This document shows, in pieces, positions 30,965 to 41,571 of a stretch of 64,000 nucleotides of DNA (position 1 is the stretch's first letter; every line of letters begins with the position of its first letter). The position numbers were made by a program, and so were the translations under genes. The stretch spans positions 1-64,000 of the forward strand of contig JADDOH010011132.1 of NCBI GenBank assembly GCA_016648135.1. Reading direction: 5' to 3'. The notes below the pieces were generated by a model that worked only from the letters and a program-made list of their open reading frames with translations, had not been told where the DNA came from and searched no databases. Source of the DNA: Agrypnia vestita (lineage: Eukaryota; Arthropoda; Insecta; Trichoptera; Phryganeidae).

Positions 30965-32250
30965 TTAGGTCCTCACATATGAAATTGGCGTTTTGCCGTA
31001 CTGGCAAATTTGATCTCAAATATCTTCTCTTTGGTTAGGAATTCCAAATCCAAATTTATACAGCTATTTAATCATGTATTTGTGTTTTGAAAATTATAAT
31101 TCATTTGTTTTTTCATCAATTGTTTTTTTCTTTGCGTCACTCAGTTTACAAAATGAAAAACTTGAAATATCGCGTTATTTACGAGTACGAGTTCCACCGT
31201 GGCACCAGTGCTGCAGAAACGGCTCGAAGGATTAATGATGTGTATAGCGACGGTGCCGCAAAAGAAAACAAAGTGCGTTTTTGGTTCCAACGTTTTCGTT
31301 CTGGAAATTTCGACCTGCAGAACAAGCCCCGTGGACGGCCGGAGACCAAAGTTGATAATGAAGAATTGAAGGCTATTGTGGAAGCGGATCCATCGCAAAC
31401 CACATCCGAGTTAGCTGCAGGTTGCGGTGTTAGTGATAAAACTGTTTTAATCCACTTGAAGCAAATTGGTAAGGTGAAAAAGCGTGAAAGGTGGGTACCT
31501 CACGAATTGAGTGAAGCAAATCAACAAACGCGCGTTGACTGCTGCGTTGCATTACTCAACCGGCACAATAATGAAGGGATTTTTAATCGAATCATTACCT
31601 GTGATGAAAAGTGGATCCTGTACGATAATCGGAAGCGCTCATCGCAATGGCTGAACCCTGCCGAACCAGCCAAACCATGCCCCAAGCGAAAATCGACTCC
31701 AAAAAAGTTACTTGTGAGCGTTTGGTGGACTAGTGCTGGTGTCGTTCACTACAGCTTTCTTAAATCTGGCCAGACGATTACGGCAGATGTCTATTGTCAG
31801 CAACTGCAAACCATGATGGAAAAGCTAGCTGCTAAACAACCGAGGCTGGTTAATCGCTCTAGGCCACTGCTGCTTCATGATAACGCTAGACCACACACTG
31901 CACAACAGACGGCTACCAAATTAGAGGAGCTTCAATTGGAATGTCTAAGACATCCACCGTACTCTCCGGACCTTGCCCCAACAGATTACCATTTTTTTCG
32001 AAATTTGGATAACTTCTTGCAAAGGAAAAAATTCAACTCCGATGGGGCAGTCCAAACCGCCTTCAAAGATTTTATTGATTCCCGTCCGAATGGTTTTTTT
32101 AGTAAAGGGATCGATGAACTACCTATGAGATGGCAAAAGTGCATAGATAGCAATGGTACATACTTTGATTAAATAAATATATTATAATAAAAAAAAATCG
32201 GCTTTTTGTTCCTCCCATACTAAACGCCAAATTCATATGTAAGGACCTAA
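30965..32250 (+). mobile_element. Full-length mariner transposon, apparently intact
   Basis: 1286 bp, flanked by TA on both sides (30963-30964 and 32251-32252). The terminal inverted repeats begin TTAGGTCCTCACATATGAA on the left and TTAGGTCCTTACATATGAA (as read inward) on the right, with a few mismatches between them. It encloses one uninterrupted transposase ORF. Size, TA duplication and the single ORF are standard for mariner. Related fragments lie at 1-99 and 38472-39403. Confidence 0.95.
31153..32172 (+). CDS. Mariner transposase (DD34D), 339 aa, intact
   Basis: Cut-and-paste transposase that binds the element's inverted repeats and inserts at TA. I chose the ATG at 31153 (MKNLKYRVIYEYEFHRG) because the homologous start is conserved in mariner; the frame is open 22 codons further upstream but that part is not transposase-like. 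Residues ~1-110 form the paired helix-turn-helix DNA-binding region with a GRP motif at 61-63. WVPHEL is at 114-119. The catalytic aspartates are D151 (CDEKW), D243 (LHDNARPH) and D278 (APTDYHFF), with 34 residues between the last two. YSPDLAP is at 270-276. No stop or frameshift occurs, and the length is as expected (~340-350). The sequence resembles the cecropia-type mariners of moths (from memory). It is followed by AATAAATATA and a few A's before the 3' repeat. Confidence 0.95.
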   Translation: MKNLKYRVIYEYEFHRGTSAAETARRINDVYSDGAAKENKVRFWFQRFRSGNFDLQNKPRGRPETKVDNEELKAIVEADPSQTTSELAAGCGVSDKTVLIHLKQIGKVKKRERWVPHELSEANQQTRVDCCVALLNRHNNEGIFNRIITCDEKWILYDNRKRSSQWLNPAEPAKPCPKRKSTPKKLLVSVWWTSAGVVHYSFLKSGQTITADVYCQQLQTMMEKLAAKQPRLVNRSRPLLLHDNARPHTAQQTATKLEELQLECLRHPPYSPDLAPTDYHFFRNLDNFLQRKKFNSDGAVQTAFKDFIDSRPNGFFSKGIDELPMRWQKCIDSNGTYFD

Positions 32251-32252
32251 TA

Positions 32253-32719
32253 TAATTATCTTCATACTTCCTAATACACATATTTTTGCATTAGATATAA
32301 GTATATACAATTTTTATTCAAAAGTATAAGTATCATGTATTTTTTTTTGTTTTCTTAAAAGTCGTTATATTGTTTTCTTCCTTAGTATCCCCTGGTAGTT
32401 TCATGTATCATTTCATTACACTGTACATTATAAATGGACAAAGTCCAGTAGTTGCATTCTTGGAATATACATACAAAAATATTGTTAAAAAAATATATTA
32501 TAGTTTTATTGAATATTTTAAATAATTCGAAAGAATATTGTATAAAGGTAGGTTCATAAAATGTTTAATACTCCACTTTATAAATATTGAGGTAACAGTA
32601 CCAGTGGTGATATCTACGTATACCATTTAATAGAAATAACTAATAATAGATGGCTACAGCGCAGCCCCTTCAAATATTTAATACAAGATTGATAAAGAAC
32701 ACACATACAACATTTAAAA
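32253..32719. other. Intergenic sequence, nothing recognised
   Basis: AT-rich; no supported feature. Confidence 0.45.
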
Positions 32720-32905
32720 AATTATAATGTGTGGATGTTTTTATGGTGGAACTTTGAACGTTGTATTGTTTAAAGTAATCACTCAAGCCAGCTAATATAG
32801 GTCATCAGTCTTCTGGCCACCCTATAAAGCTTCCATGTACGTTTTCTATATAATCCTTCTAATCGTCTCTGTGAGACTTCTATAGTTTATCGTAGTTACC
32901 AAATA
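32720..32905 (+). repeat. Family B repeat, copy B2
   Basis: gaacgttgtattgtttaaag, actcaagccagctaatatag and ggccaccctataaagcttcc, followed by cgtctctgtgagacttcta. One of the longest plus-strand copies, ~185 bp. Confidence 0.65.
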
Positions 32906-33019
32906 TAATTGATTTCTTTAATAAAAGCAAAATGATTCTGTGGTGATATTATTAATATAATTTATAAAAATATACTTTTTTTTCACCACTTATCTGTATA
33001 CATTGATTATACATTGTAA

Positions 33020-33075
33020 ACCGACAAAGGGACCATTGGTCCCGAAACATGTTGATATTTTCAACAAATAAATAA
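33020..33075 (+). ncRNA. Hammerhead-like motif (decayed)
   Basis: ccgacaaa, then a perfect 6-bp stem gggacc/ggtccc with loop att, then GAAAC (33044-33048) and aataaataaac. Layout as at 35794, but the CTGANGA box is altered, so catalysis is unlikely. Confidence 0.35.
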
Positions 33076-33855
33076 ACTTTGATACGTTACAAGCGTGAAA
33101 TCTTGGCAACTCAAAAGTAAGGTAATTGCCTTACTTGCATTTGTTACCGAACGGACTTTCTTTGTGATCGGGCGCGATGCTACGCCGAAAAAAAAATCCC
33201 GGGGAATAAGGAACAGTATCTATTGTAAGAATGAGTATGTTATTTTAGTCACCGTGACCTCAAATTACCTGTCTACACGCAGAGCGTTTGTGATATATGT
33301 AAATGTGCCGCGATTTGTTGTCTCTTTCAATGCAATATTTGCTATAATTAAATTAATAAATGATTTCGTAAAAAAACGGTAAAGATTAGTATTAAAAGTA
33401 CCCCCTTAAAAAGGCATTTATTAATATCACACCTTGCACCCTTTATACAAGGGTTAAGGGGAAGACTGATTATTCATAATTAAGTGGTAATTTCCGCTAA
33501 GCGAGCCTCAAAGCTGGAACCGCCACTCATCGCGGCACCCTCGCGAAGTCTTTTACGTTTTTTTATAATTTCTGCTTTTAATTTGATTCAAAATTTAATA
33601 TCATCAAGCTAACCGCTGCAGGAAGAAAAACCAAACAAAAATGCAGTACCGAGAGCTGTGCTGGAAGCGAACTTAAACGCTCACTTTTATTGCGATAGAG
33701 GTTTTGAATTTGATGAAAAGTATTTTTTTTTAATTTGATTTGATGAAAAAGATTAATATTTGATTGTACCAATGGTTGGTAGACCTTTTTCCATTTAAGA
33801 AAGACAATTGAATTAGTAACTGTAAGCCATGCGTACGAGACATATTTTTTCATTG
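33076..33855. other. Intergenic sequence, nothing recognised
   Basis: Short ORFs at 33095 and 33578 lack any known features. 33480-33550 is GC-richer. Confidence 0.4.
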
Positions 33856-34106
33856 TGTTGGTGTTTATACCCGTCAATACCAACACAACGAAACAACGTG
33901 CATCGTCGCTTGGCTTATATATATTAATATATTATCTGAGGGACGTATGTCGCGAAGCATGAAAGAGAGAGCAAATGCTTTATAAGGTAGCGCGCATGTC
34001 GTCTCTAGGCATTTTATACTATTATATCGAGACAGACCACTGTTCTTCATTGTAACCTCTGTACAACGTATTGTTGCCACCAATAAACCGAGAATAACCG
34101 ACAACA
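33856..34106 (+). mobile_element. Solo-LTR candidate (copia-like in form)
   Basis: ~250 bp starting TGTTGGTG and ending CCGACAACA, so the ends are TGTTG...CAACA. It contains ctttataag and attttatactat TATA-like runs followed by an AATAAA (34082-34087) 20 bp from the end, the order expected for U3-R-U5. The flanks do not show a clear 5-bp duplication, which keeps this tentative. Confidence 0.45.
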
Positions 34107-34239
34107 TATTTTATTGGAAGAATCCCGAAACCAAGATACGATAACAAGAACATCACACTTATACTATCTTTCTTAAATGGAAATAGGTCTTTCTGATTTT
34201 CTACAATTCGACAGCAATTATTAACCTTTTATCGATCTG

Positions 34240-34510
34240 AGCATAGTCGATAGAATGAAAAATATATGACGCAAGTGTAAACGGCACCAGAAAGAGATGA
34301 CAACCGCGGAAGACGTAGCATGACCAGATTACTCAGATACTGGAAGACGGTCCTGTTAGGAGTCTCAACAATCGTCGAGCTTTTTGCGAAGATGTATGAA
34401 TGTGGATGCGGCGAGATTTGTATGTCAAGATAGAAGAGTATTGCGCTCTATCCTATCTGCCCGCCCCCGCGGAGAAACGGCGTAATGGTAGGTAAATAAG
34501 TAAGTAAATT
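34240..34510 (+). pseudogene. RTE-like LINE 3' end fragment
   Basis: Frame-shifted blocks corresponding to 'GRGRPR.TWHDQI.QILEDGPV.SLNNRR' and 'CMNVD.AR.VCQDRR..RSI' are visible (gactggaagacggtcctg region; gcgaagatgtatgaatgtgg; tgtcaagatagaagag). Same family as 7650-8357 and 10471-11180, with a gtaggtaaataagtaagtaa tail at ~34487-34507. Confidence 0.7.
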
Positions 34511-35287
34511 TTCGAAGTCTTACAAAGACCAAGCTATTTATGTGGAAAATGTTTATATTTATGTACCTACTATTTATTTATCACAAAATGTGTAATGTGC
34601 AATTATGTCATATTCAAAATGTTCAAAAAATATTTATGCTTCGTACTCTAAAGTCACTCTAGGACCATCTATCTATTGGGGTGAATAAAGACCTGTTGAC
34701 GGTTTGTTTGTTAAAATATAAAAAAATAAAATAAAGGGTTATTTTTTTAGACGCGAAGAACTTTAAATTGAAATAAATGTTTTTAATATCCGTGAAATCG
34801 GCTTAATTTGACGGATAATTAAAAATATGATTCGGCGCGTACATGGCGTAATCTGGAGGTCCAATTTCCGCAATAATCCACAAGCTATTGTCGAAACACC
34901 ATTACATCCCGAAATAGTCACAATTTGGTGCGCATTATGGGTAACTAAATAATCCTAATAAATAACCCTCTTATTATGTATCCACTCTCTCTCGTCTCGG
35001 CATTTCATTATTTATCCACGTCATTTCTACTTGAAATCCGTCAAAGCCAAACATTTAAATTATCCCTGTCAAAATACAACTACGCTTCTTCTTGATTACA
35101 GTAGCAAAACATCTCACATGTCTGACGGGCCTCCCGTATCAAAGACGAAATGTAAATTGGCGACTTTGCATAATCGGGGTTGCCGTGTATTTAATATCGT
35201 CTCTTATTAATCACCCCGCTTTGTGAAGTTGGCTGATGTTGATTGTGATGTCGTTGCGGCATCCCCGTGTGGCGGTATTTAAACTAA
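34511..35287. other. Intergenic sequence
   Basis: 34515-34560 resembles part of family B (agtcttacaaag, ctatttatgtggaaaatgtt). 34964-34984 repeats, inverted, the tacataataagagggtta that precedes the array at 9709. 35130-35290 is GC-richer and single-copy. No gene. Confidence 0.35.
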
Positions 35288-35400
35288 TATGCTACCCCGA
35301 GCCAAAAGTTACACGTCTTCACCAGGGATGTCAATTCCAGCGTACCGTTACCGGTAATTCCGGTTATTGACTAAATGTTGCTCTACTTATTTATAATATT
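35288..35400 (+). repeat. Family F repeat, copy 1
   Basis: gctaccccgagccaaaagtt, acacgtcttcaccagggatg, tcaattccag and gttaccggtaa match 37036-37140. 'CAGGGATGTCA' resembles hAT terminal sequence, but no partner end was found. Confidence 0.5.
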
Positions 35401-35793
35401 AACCGTTTATTTAGGCTGGACATTCACTGCCAATGCATATTTCGGAGTTTTTGTTCGAAAATGTGAGTTTTTATTATTCATTTATATCAGAACGTGTATG
35501 CTGGTCTACATTTTTTTTTGGAACTTTAGCCTAGATATCACTTTTGTGCTTATATAAAGTAATAAATATATTTTCTTCAAATATAGCAAAATTAATTTGT
35601 GGTGACATAATTATAATTTATTGAAAATAATTTTGTAAACACCACTTTTATATTGAAAAAAAAAATTCAACATGTTTCGAAGCCATGTCAAGTGTCATGT
35701 TAAGTGGGTATTTATATTATTAATTTTCCATATATAACTTTTTTTAAATTTTGATTATCTATGCTTTGATTTTAAAATATTATTTTTGTTATC

Positions 35794-35821
35794 CTGACGA
35801 AGAAGCCATTGGCTTCGAAAC
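35794..35821 (+). ncRNA. Hammerhead-like motif, best example in the window
   Basis: CTGACGA (35794-35800), a perfect 6-bp stem gaagcc/ggcttc with loop att (35802-35816), then GAAAC (35817-35821). It is followed by tttttttcaataaaaaagtg. CTGANGA, stem II and GAAAC are the conserved core of a hammerhead ribozyme; minimal forms occur in Penelope-like elements. An inverted half-site (catgtttcgaagccatg) lies at ~35672. Stems I and III were not established. Confidence 0.45.
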
Positions 35822-36126
35822 ATCGAAACATTGATTTTTTTTTCAATAAAAAAGTGGTGTTAACAATTTAATTTTATATAAATTATAATTAATATATCAT
35901 TTTTTACAATAATTAAGAAAATATAAGCATTAATCAAGAGGCTGCAGCCAAAAAATTCGTTTTCGGCATCTTAGAAAAAATCAATAGATTTTGAATATTA
36001 TGTTCGCAATATATGTTTTCTTGCGAGTATAAAGCTAACACTATAACAATAAAACTGTACTAAAATAATTTTAAAATGTTCAATAGTAATAAGTTTTTAC
36101 GTTTTTTTATTATATCAAATCATTTT

Positions 36127-36731
36127 TTAACCCTTGGGGTGCCTGGTGGGTCCGACAGACCCGTCACTTCAAGGAATCAAGGATATTTTTTCAAAATTTT
36201 AACCAAGCCCACTGTGCTCCTGAGTAGCTTAGTTATACAGACTAGACATCATTTTGCCCACCCTCTCGCAGTCCGCAACACGCTGTCGTTACACTTGTAT
36301 CTCCCGTACAAGTCACGTTTGCCTAGAATACGCGAATTTTATATGCGAAAATTGTCGCAAAAATACTGGCAATTATAAGCGATATTTTTTTGTATAAAAA
36401 GATAATAGTCTGTAAGTTGATTCAACTGTATCTCAAATTAACGTGAAGCCTGATTTTTGATCTCAATTTAATGTTTAATATTGTTAAAAATATTGATTTT
36501 TGTTACCTTAAATTAAAGGTTATTTCAGTTAATTGATAAAACATTTTAAAACAACTTCAGTTTTATTTTTGTTATTTTATCATATAAAAATAATATTGAA
36601 AATACATTAAAACTAGTCATTCGACATTTCCAAACATCAAATAAGAAAAATATATCGATTTTGTTTACGGGTCCGACAGACCCACCAGGCACGCCGTGTG
36701 ATTATCACCCGCCAGGCATCCCAAGGGTTAA
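36127..36731. mobile_element. piggyBac-like MITE, 605 bp including TTAA sites
   Basis: TTAA at 36127-36130 and 36728-36731 bound inverted ends CCCTTGGGGTGCCTGGTGGG and CCCTTGGGATGCCTGGCGGG (read inward). A second inner pair gtgcctggtgggtc is also inverted, followed by the small palindrome gggtc(cgaca)gaccc. TTAA targets and CCC-starting ends are piggyBac traits. The interior has only a 100-codon ORF of no recognised type, so the element is non-autonomous. Confidence 0.8.
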
Positions 36732-37035
36732 TCAAATAAAGATGATTATGCTTTCTAACAATATATTGTATTACACATACACAATAGATTGATTTTAAAA
36801 ACAATCTTGTTTACAATTTTTTGGCCGCGGCCTGTCAATGGATGCGCATATTTTCATAATCGTAAAAAATATTCAATTATTACTTGTTTATAAGAACAAA
36901 TGCTTTATCTAAGTCATCGTTCTAAAAAAAGTGTACTCTAGCAAATACGTTCTGATATAAATGTATAATAAAATCCCACATTTTCGAAAAAAAGCCGTTA
37001 TATGCATTTATTTATAATGAATGTCTAGACTAAAC

Positions 37036-37140
37036 CAAATGTTACCTCGAGCCAGTTACATATCTTCATTAGGGATGTCATTACCAGTATTGCTGTTACC
37101 GGTAACACTGGATATTAACCAAATTTTGCTTTAAATTAAT
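37036..37140 (+). repeat. Family F repeat, copy 2
   Basis: ttacctcgagccagttacat, tcttcattagggatgtcatt and gctgttaccggtaac match 35288-35400. The two copies flank the piggyBac-like MITE at a distance. Confidence 0.5.
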
Positions 37141-38179
37141 AGCCGATAGTATCGAACACAATAATCTCTTTCTAATGACATGTGTCATGTTTATGTCAAA
37201 GATTTGGCTGGGATAAATCTCAGTACTCATTCTCACTTTGGCTCTACAACCCCTGGTGGGTCCTGGCATTCTCTAAAGTTTTCTTCCACTGACTTGGTAT
37301 TGTGGCAGCTCTCTTCAGTTCTGGTTCTTCAAGGCAGATATTTTTTTGAGAACATTGTCACTCCGTCTAAGTTTTGGCCTACCTAAGCTCTATCAAAATG
37401 TTGGTCTTGAGTTCAGCACGAACTTAATCTCCACGTGATCCAGCTACTGAATAAAATTTAAAAAATCAGCCAATTTGTTTCGTGACCGCCGCGCGCCGGC
37501 CGCGAAATGATTTTTGACTGGTCGAATCTGGCACCCGATGTATTCTACGCCAACCGCTAGCCAGAATTTAAACTTTTGAAAAATCCGTCCGGTGGTAGTT
37601 GGAAAGTGTATGCCGGTGTTCTCTTCTTTGAGAACCGACATTACTTTTTTTCGTGTTAGATTCGAATCCGACAGATCGATCTGTTCCGGATTCGACAAAG
37701 CCAGGAGAATTGGAGATTAAATCGGCACTCGACGTACCAGGTAGGTGTAAGTACAATTTTTCAACTGTGGATTATAGTTAGCTCTTTCCTAGTGTATCTC
37801 AGGTGTCAGAGTATCAACCATTATCGGCGGAGATGGGGAAGGAAGAAATTTCTTTCCTTATTCCCGACCCGCGTACGGTGGTGGCGATTCCGTTCGTCGT
37901 CGTACACAATTTCTACCCTTATTTCAGGCTCCCGGGGTGGTGATAAGTAAGAGTAATATTTATCAGATTTTACCGTATTTTTAGTGAATACTGTAATGCG
38001 ATTTAAATAAAATTGTCGTTCATTAAGTAAATATCCTCTCCTCTTTCCCGTCCTAATCTACTATTTTCTATCCGCCTTGAACTTGTAATACAAATAAAGT
38101 ATCTCGTATAATTTTTGTTTATAAGATTTGCAAAACATTTTCACATCACCAAACATCAATTTATCATTGTTTAAATGAG
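37141..38179. other. Intergenic sequence with GC-richer patches
   Basis: 37440-37740 and 37800-37940 are higher in GC. The 84-codon minus-strand ORF 37698-37444 has no recognised domain. Single-copy in the window. Confidence 0.35.
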
Positions 38180-38262
38180 ATAAATTATAGAAGTCTAAGA
38201 GACGAAGCTAAGAGATGAAGCTATTTATATGGGAAACATGTACGGAAGTCCAGTTACCTAGC
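38180..38262 (-). repeat. Family B repeat, partial copy
   Basis: On the minus strand: ggacttccgtacatgtttcc, atagcttcatctctta and gacttctataatttatc, as in B2 and in 52170-52355. Confidence 0.5.
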
Positions 38263-38324
38263 AATACGTAACTCCTACTAAAAATATAATTTTGCAGCTG
38301 GTAATGATGCCTATCTCTTTATTC

Positions 38325-38405
38325 GATGCCCGCGCGGCTTCGCACGTGTAGATTTTTAGTCATATTTTATCAATTTGTGTATTAACCTTAATTTATAGAT
38401 ATGTG
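38325..38405 (+). repeat. Family H repeat start
   Basis: cccgcgcggcttcgcacgtg, tagtcatattttatcaattt and gtgtattaacctta match 41572-41640 before the match is lost. Confidence 0.6.
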
Positions 38406-38471
38406 CTTTTGCGGACATTTTTATAGATTTTTTTTTTGTTCTACAACTTCTTATATACAACTTCTTAAATA

Positions 38472-39403
38472 TTAGGTCCTTACATATGAAATTGGCGTTT
38501 AGTATGGGAGGAACATAAAGCCGATGTTTTTTTTATTATAATATATTTATTTAATCAAAGTATGTACCATTGCTATCTATGCACTTTTGCCATCTCCTAG
38601 GTAGTTCATCGATCCCTTTACTAAAAAAACCATTCGGACGGGAATCAATAAAATCTTTGAAGGCGGTTTAGACTGCCCCATCGGAGTTGAATTTTTTCCT
38701 TTGCAAGAAGTTATCCAAATTTCGAAAAAAATGGTAATCTGTTGGGGCAAGGTCCGGAGAGTACGGTGGATGTCTTAGACATTCCAATTGAAGCTCCTCT
38801 AATTTGGTAGCCGTCTGTTGTGCAGTGTGTGGTCTAGCGTTATCATGAAGCAGCAGTGGCCTAGAGCGATTAACCAGCCTCGGTTGTTTAGCAGCTAGCT
38901 TGTTCCATCATGGTTTGCAGTTGTACAATAGACATCTGCCGTAATCGTCTGGCCAGATTTAAGAAAGCTGTACGTGAACGACACCAGCACTAGTCCACCA
39001 AACGCTCACAAGTAACTTTTTTGGAGTCAATTTTCGCTCGGGGCATGGTTTGGCTGGTTTGGCAGGGTTCAGCCATTGCGATGAGCGCTTCCGATTATCG
39101 TACAGGATCCACTTTTCATCACAGGTAATGATTCGATTTAAAATCCCTTCATTATTGTGCCGGTTGAGTAATGCAACGCAGCAGTCAACGCGCGTTTGTT
39201 GATTTGCTTCGCTCAATTCGTGAGGTACCCACCTTTCAAGCTTTTTCACCTTACGAATTTGCTTCAAGTGGATTAAAAAAGTTTTATCACTAACACTGCA
39301 GCCTGCAGCTAACTCGGATGTGGTTTGCGATGGATCCGCTTCCACAATAGCCTTCAATTCTTCATTATCAACTTTGGTCTCCGGCCGTCCACGGGGCTTG
39401 TTC
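38472..39403 (-). mobile_element. Mariner, 5'-truncated copy
   Basis: Bounded by TA (38470-38471) and the 3' inverted repeat starting at 38472. It matches the intact copy up to the codons for NKPRGRP, where similarity ends abruptly at 39403 and family B sequence begins. The 5' inverted repeat and the first ~55 codons are missing. Confidence 0.9.
38561..39403 (-). pseudogene. Mariner transposase pseudogene
   Basis: The first part (39403-38970) is open from KPRGRPETKVDNEELK through WVPHEL and CDEKW to SVWWTSAGVVH. An added base in the following codon (gttcacgtacagc against gttcactacagc) shifts the frame, and further small indels occur near 38900-38925. The sequences for HDNARPH and APTDYHFF are still recognisable downstream. 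Stop at 38561-38563. Lacks the N-terminal DNA-binding helices. Confidence 0.9.
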
Positions 39404-39535
39404 CGCATTGTTGCATTGTGTAAAGTGATCAATTAAGCCAGCTCATACAGGTCAAGGGCTCTGGGCCACCCTTTTAAGGATTCTTTACAAGTTTTCCATA
39501 TAAATTGCTTCATTTCTGTGAGACTAATAATTTAC
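39404..39535 (+). repeat. Family B repeat, copy B3, abutting the truncated mariner
   Basis: gcattgttgcattgtgtaaa, attaagccagctcatacagg and ggccacccttttaaggattc, then catttctgtgagact. The junction with mariner at 39403/39404 is sharp. Confidence 0.65.
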
Positions 39536-40318
39536 CTTAATAAATAATTAACACTTTGCGGAAAAAAACAGTTATTTTTTATTTTCTTATTCGTCCTTCA
39601 ATTGCGCTCCCAGTCTCGCAAAATTATACCCCTTTAGTAAAAAACAGGGCGACAATACACTTTTTTTAAACGTTTTTAAATGTCGGAAAACACAAAGGTA
39701 CAACAATATTAGTGATTGTTGACTTCACGTAAATAATCAAAAGAGACGCCATCTCGTTTTTAAATAATATTTCATCACTTTGAAAGTCATGATATTTACC
39801 TTTCTGTTTCTATGAAAGAAAGAAAAAAACGCAAGTGGTTGAATTTCTCGTATCTTTCTTAACTTTAGTAATAAACTTTGTTGAATTCAATCTATTCATG
39901 ATTGCGTCATTATCTTAACTATTTTTTTATTGGAGACACTTACAGAATAATGGGTACATGATACACAAATATATCAGATTATAAATTTATTAAGACTCTT
40001 CCCATTATACCAATTACAAGTGTCTTCACCTGATCTAGCATAAACATGCATTAATACGTTTTAGAATGTTAATTTGATGTGATGTTAATGTAATGTGATG
40101 TGATGTGATGTAAAAATATGTTGCTAAATAATTGGTTATGGTATTTCATATGTATATTTTAGAGTATTAATGAAATGTGAACATGTAAAAAAATGTAACT
40201 AAATAATTGGTTAATGTGTACTTTGGGTTTTGGTTATCGTCAAGAATATGGATATTGTGTAGGGTGACATTTTGAACGATGATAGGATATCTTCAAGGAT
40301 ATCAATGTTATATATTAT
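39536..40318. other. Intergenic sequence; gatgt microsatellite at ~40078-40112
   Basis: tgtgatgtgatgtgatgtaa forms a short pentanucleotide repeat. No gene. Confidence 0.5.
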
Positions 40319-40369
40319 ATATACAATACATAATATTGATATTCTTGAACAATATTATGTATTGTATAT
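40319..40369. repeat. 20-bp perfect hairpin
   Basis: atatacaatacataatattg (40319-40338) and its exact complement (40350-40369) with an 11-nt loop. It lies next to the fold-back element at 40389. Confidence 0.85.
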
Positions 40370-40388
40370 ACAATACATAATCATCCGT

Positions 40389-40760
40389 ATTCTGAAAATA
40401 ACAATGTCTGAATCTTTAAGATCTTTATCCCAACACTTAATAAACGTAATTCTACGGCTCAAATACACTGTATTAGAAGATGATATAAAAAGATTGTTTC
40501 TTACAATCGTATTAATTTCTTCATCCACAGCGTCCAGATGAAACATCATGGCTAAACTTGTCATGACCACGTTCGGCGTTACCGCGTATTCAAATCTTCC
40601 CATCTTGACATTTGATAGATAACAATTTGCGTCTTTCTCCCTCCCTCATAGAAACAAACACCGTCGTAAAGCTATGTCTCGTTTATTTTTAATTTTTATT
40701 ATCGTCTATTAAGTGTTGGGATAAAGATCTTAAAGATCCAGACATTGTTATTTTCAGAAT
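40389..40760. mobile_element. Fold-back element, 54-bp inverted ends
   Basis: The ends 40389-40442 and 40707-40760 are reverse complements with a single mismatch. They enclose 264 bp with no convincing ORF. The short ORFs on each strand here are mirror products of the inverted ends. No target duplication seen. Confidence 0.8.
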
Positions 40761-40930
40761 CGGGCCGAATATATGACACAATCTTGTGATGAGAGAAGAG
40801 TAACCAACATTATTAGAGTGCTGGCTTATTCCAAAGCATTCCGGGTTCCTTATACGGGGTTTAACATACAAATCTATATGAGTTAACGAAAGATAATTAA
40901 TAGATCCACTGTATTACACAAGATATACAT

Positions 40931-40969
40931 GTTGTGCTACACAAGATGACAGATCTTATGTAGCACAAC
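40931..40969. repeat. 17-bp hairpin, one mismatch
   Basis: gttgtgctacacaagat and atcttatgtagcacaac with loop gacag. Confidence 0.8.
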
Positions 40970-41571
40970 GATATCGGTAATTTTTCCGTCGAGACTCATG
41001 ATGGTCATCAATATAATGTAAGTTTAAGGAAAAATTTCGACTCTACTCGTTGAATCTTCTTTTCTTCATGAACGTGTCACGATGTATGTATAGTGCAACA
41101 AGTGTCAAGCAAATATGAAAGGCACAAGGTAACATGAATAAATAATCATGGTGTTAATGTTGTCGTGTGGATACGTGACGGTAAAATCAAATGAAACACA
41201 TAAAATAATTAATTTTTTAATTTATTCACATTTCGTTGGGACCGTTTAATAGTTTATACTCGTCTTTTCGGAATATTTGCACGTCACTTTATTCACCATT
41301 AATTGATTTGTACTCTCTTAATTTATTATCACTGGTTACACTCCCTAGCCACGTTGTTTGTTTTGTTTTATCTGTGACATCGTTATATATCAAAATAACT
41401 GTTATTGCTGCGCGTCCGGCGTGCACTTTTATACTTTTCTAGAATTATCCGATTTATACCCGTGTATTTAGGTGGTTATGGATTTCTTCCCGAATATACC
41501 AGTCCAGCCGGGAACCGTTTTTATAATCTCGTGACAATATTTACTGAATTTTTTGGGACTAGCTGTACCCG
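40970..41571. other. Intergenic sequence, nothing recognised
   Basis: No gene or shared repeat supported. GC-richer near 41405-41530. Confidence 0.4.

Noticed and set aside
37444..37698. 84-codon minus-strand ORF
   Set aside because: No motif, no splice or promoter context, and a shadow ORF overlaps on the same strand in another frame.
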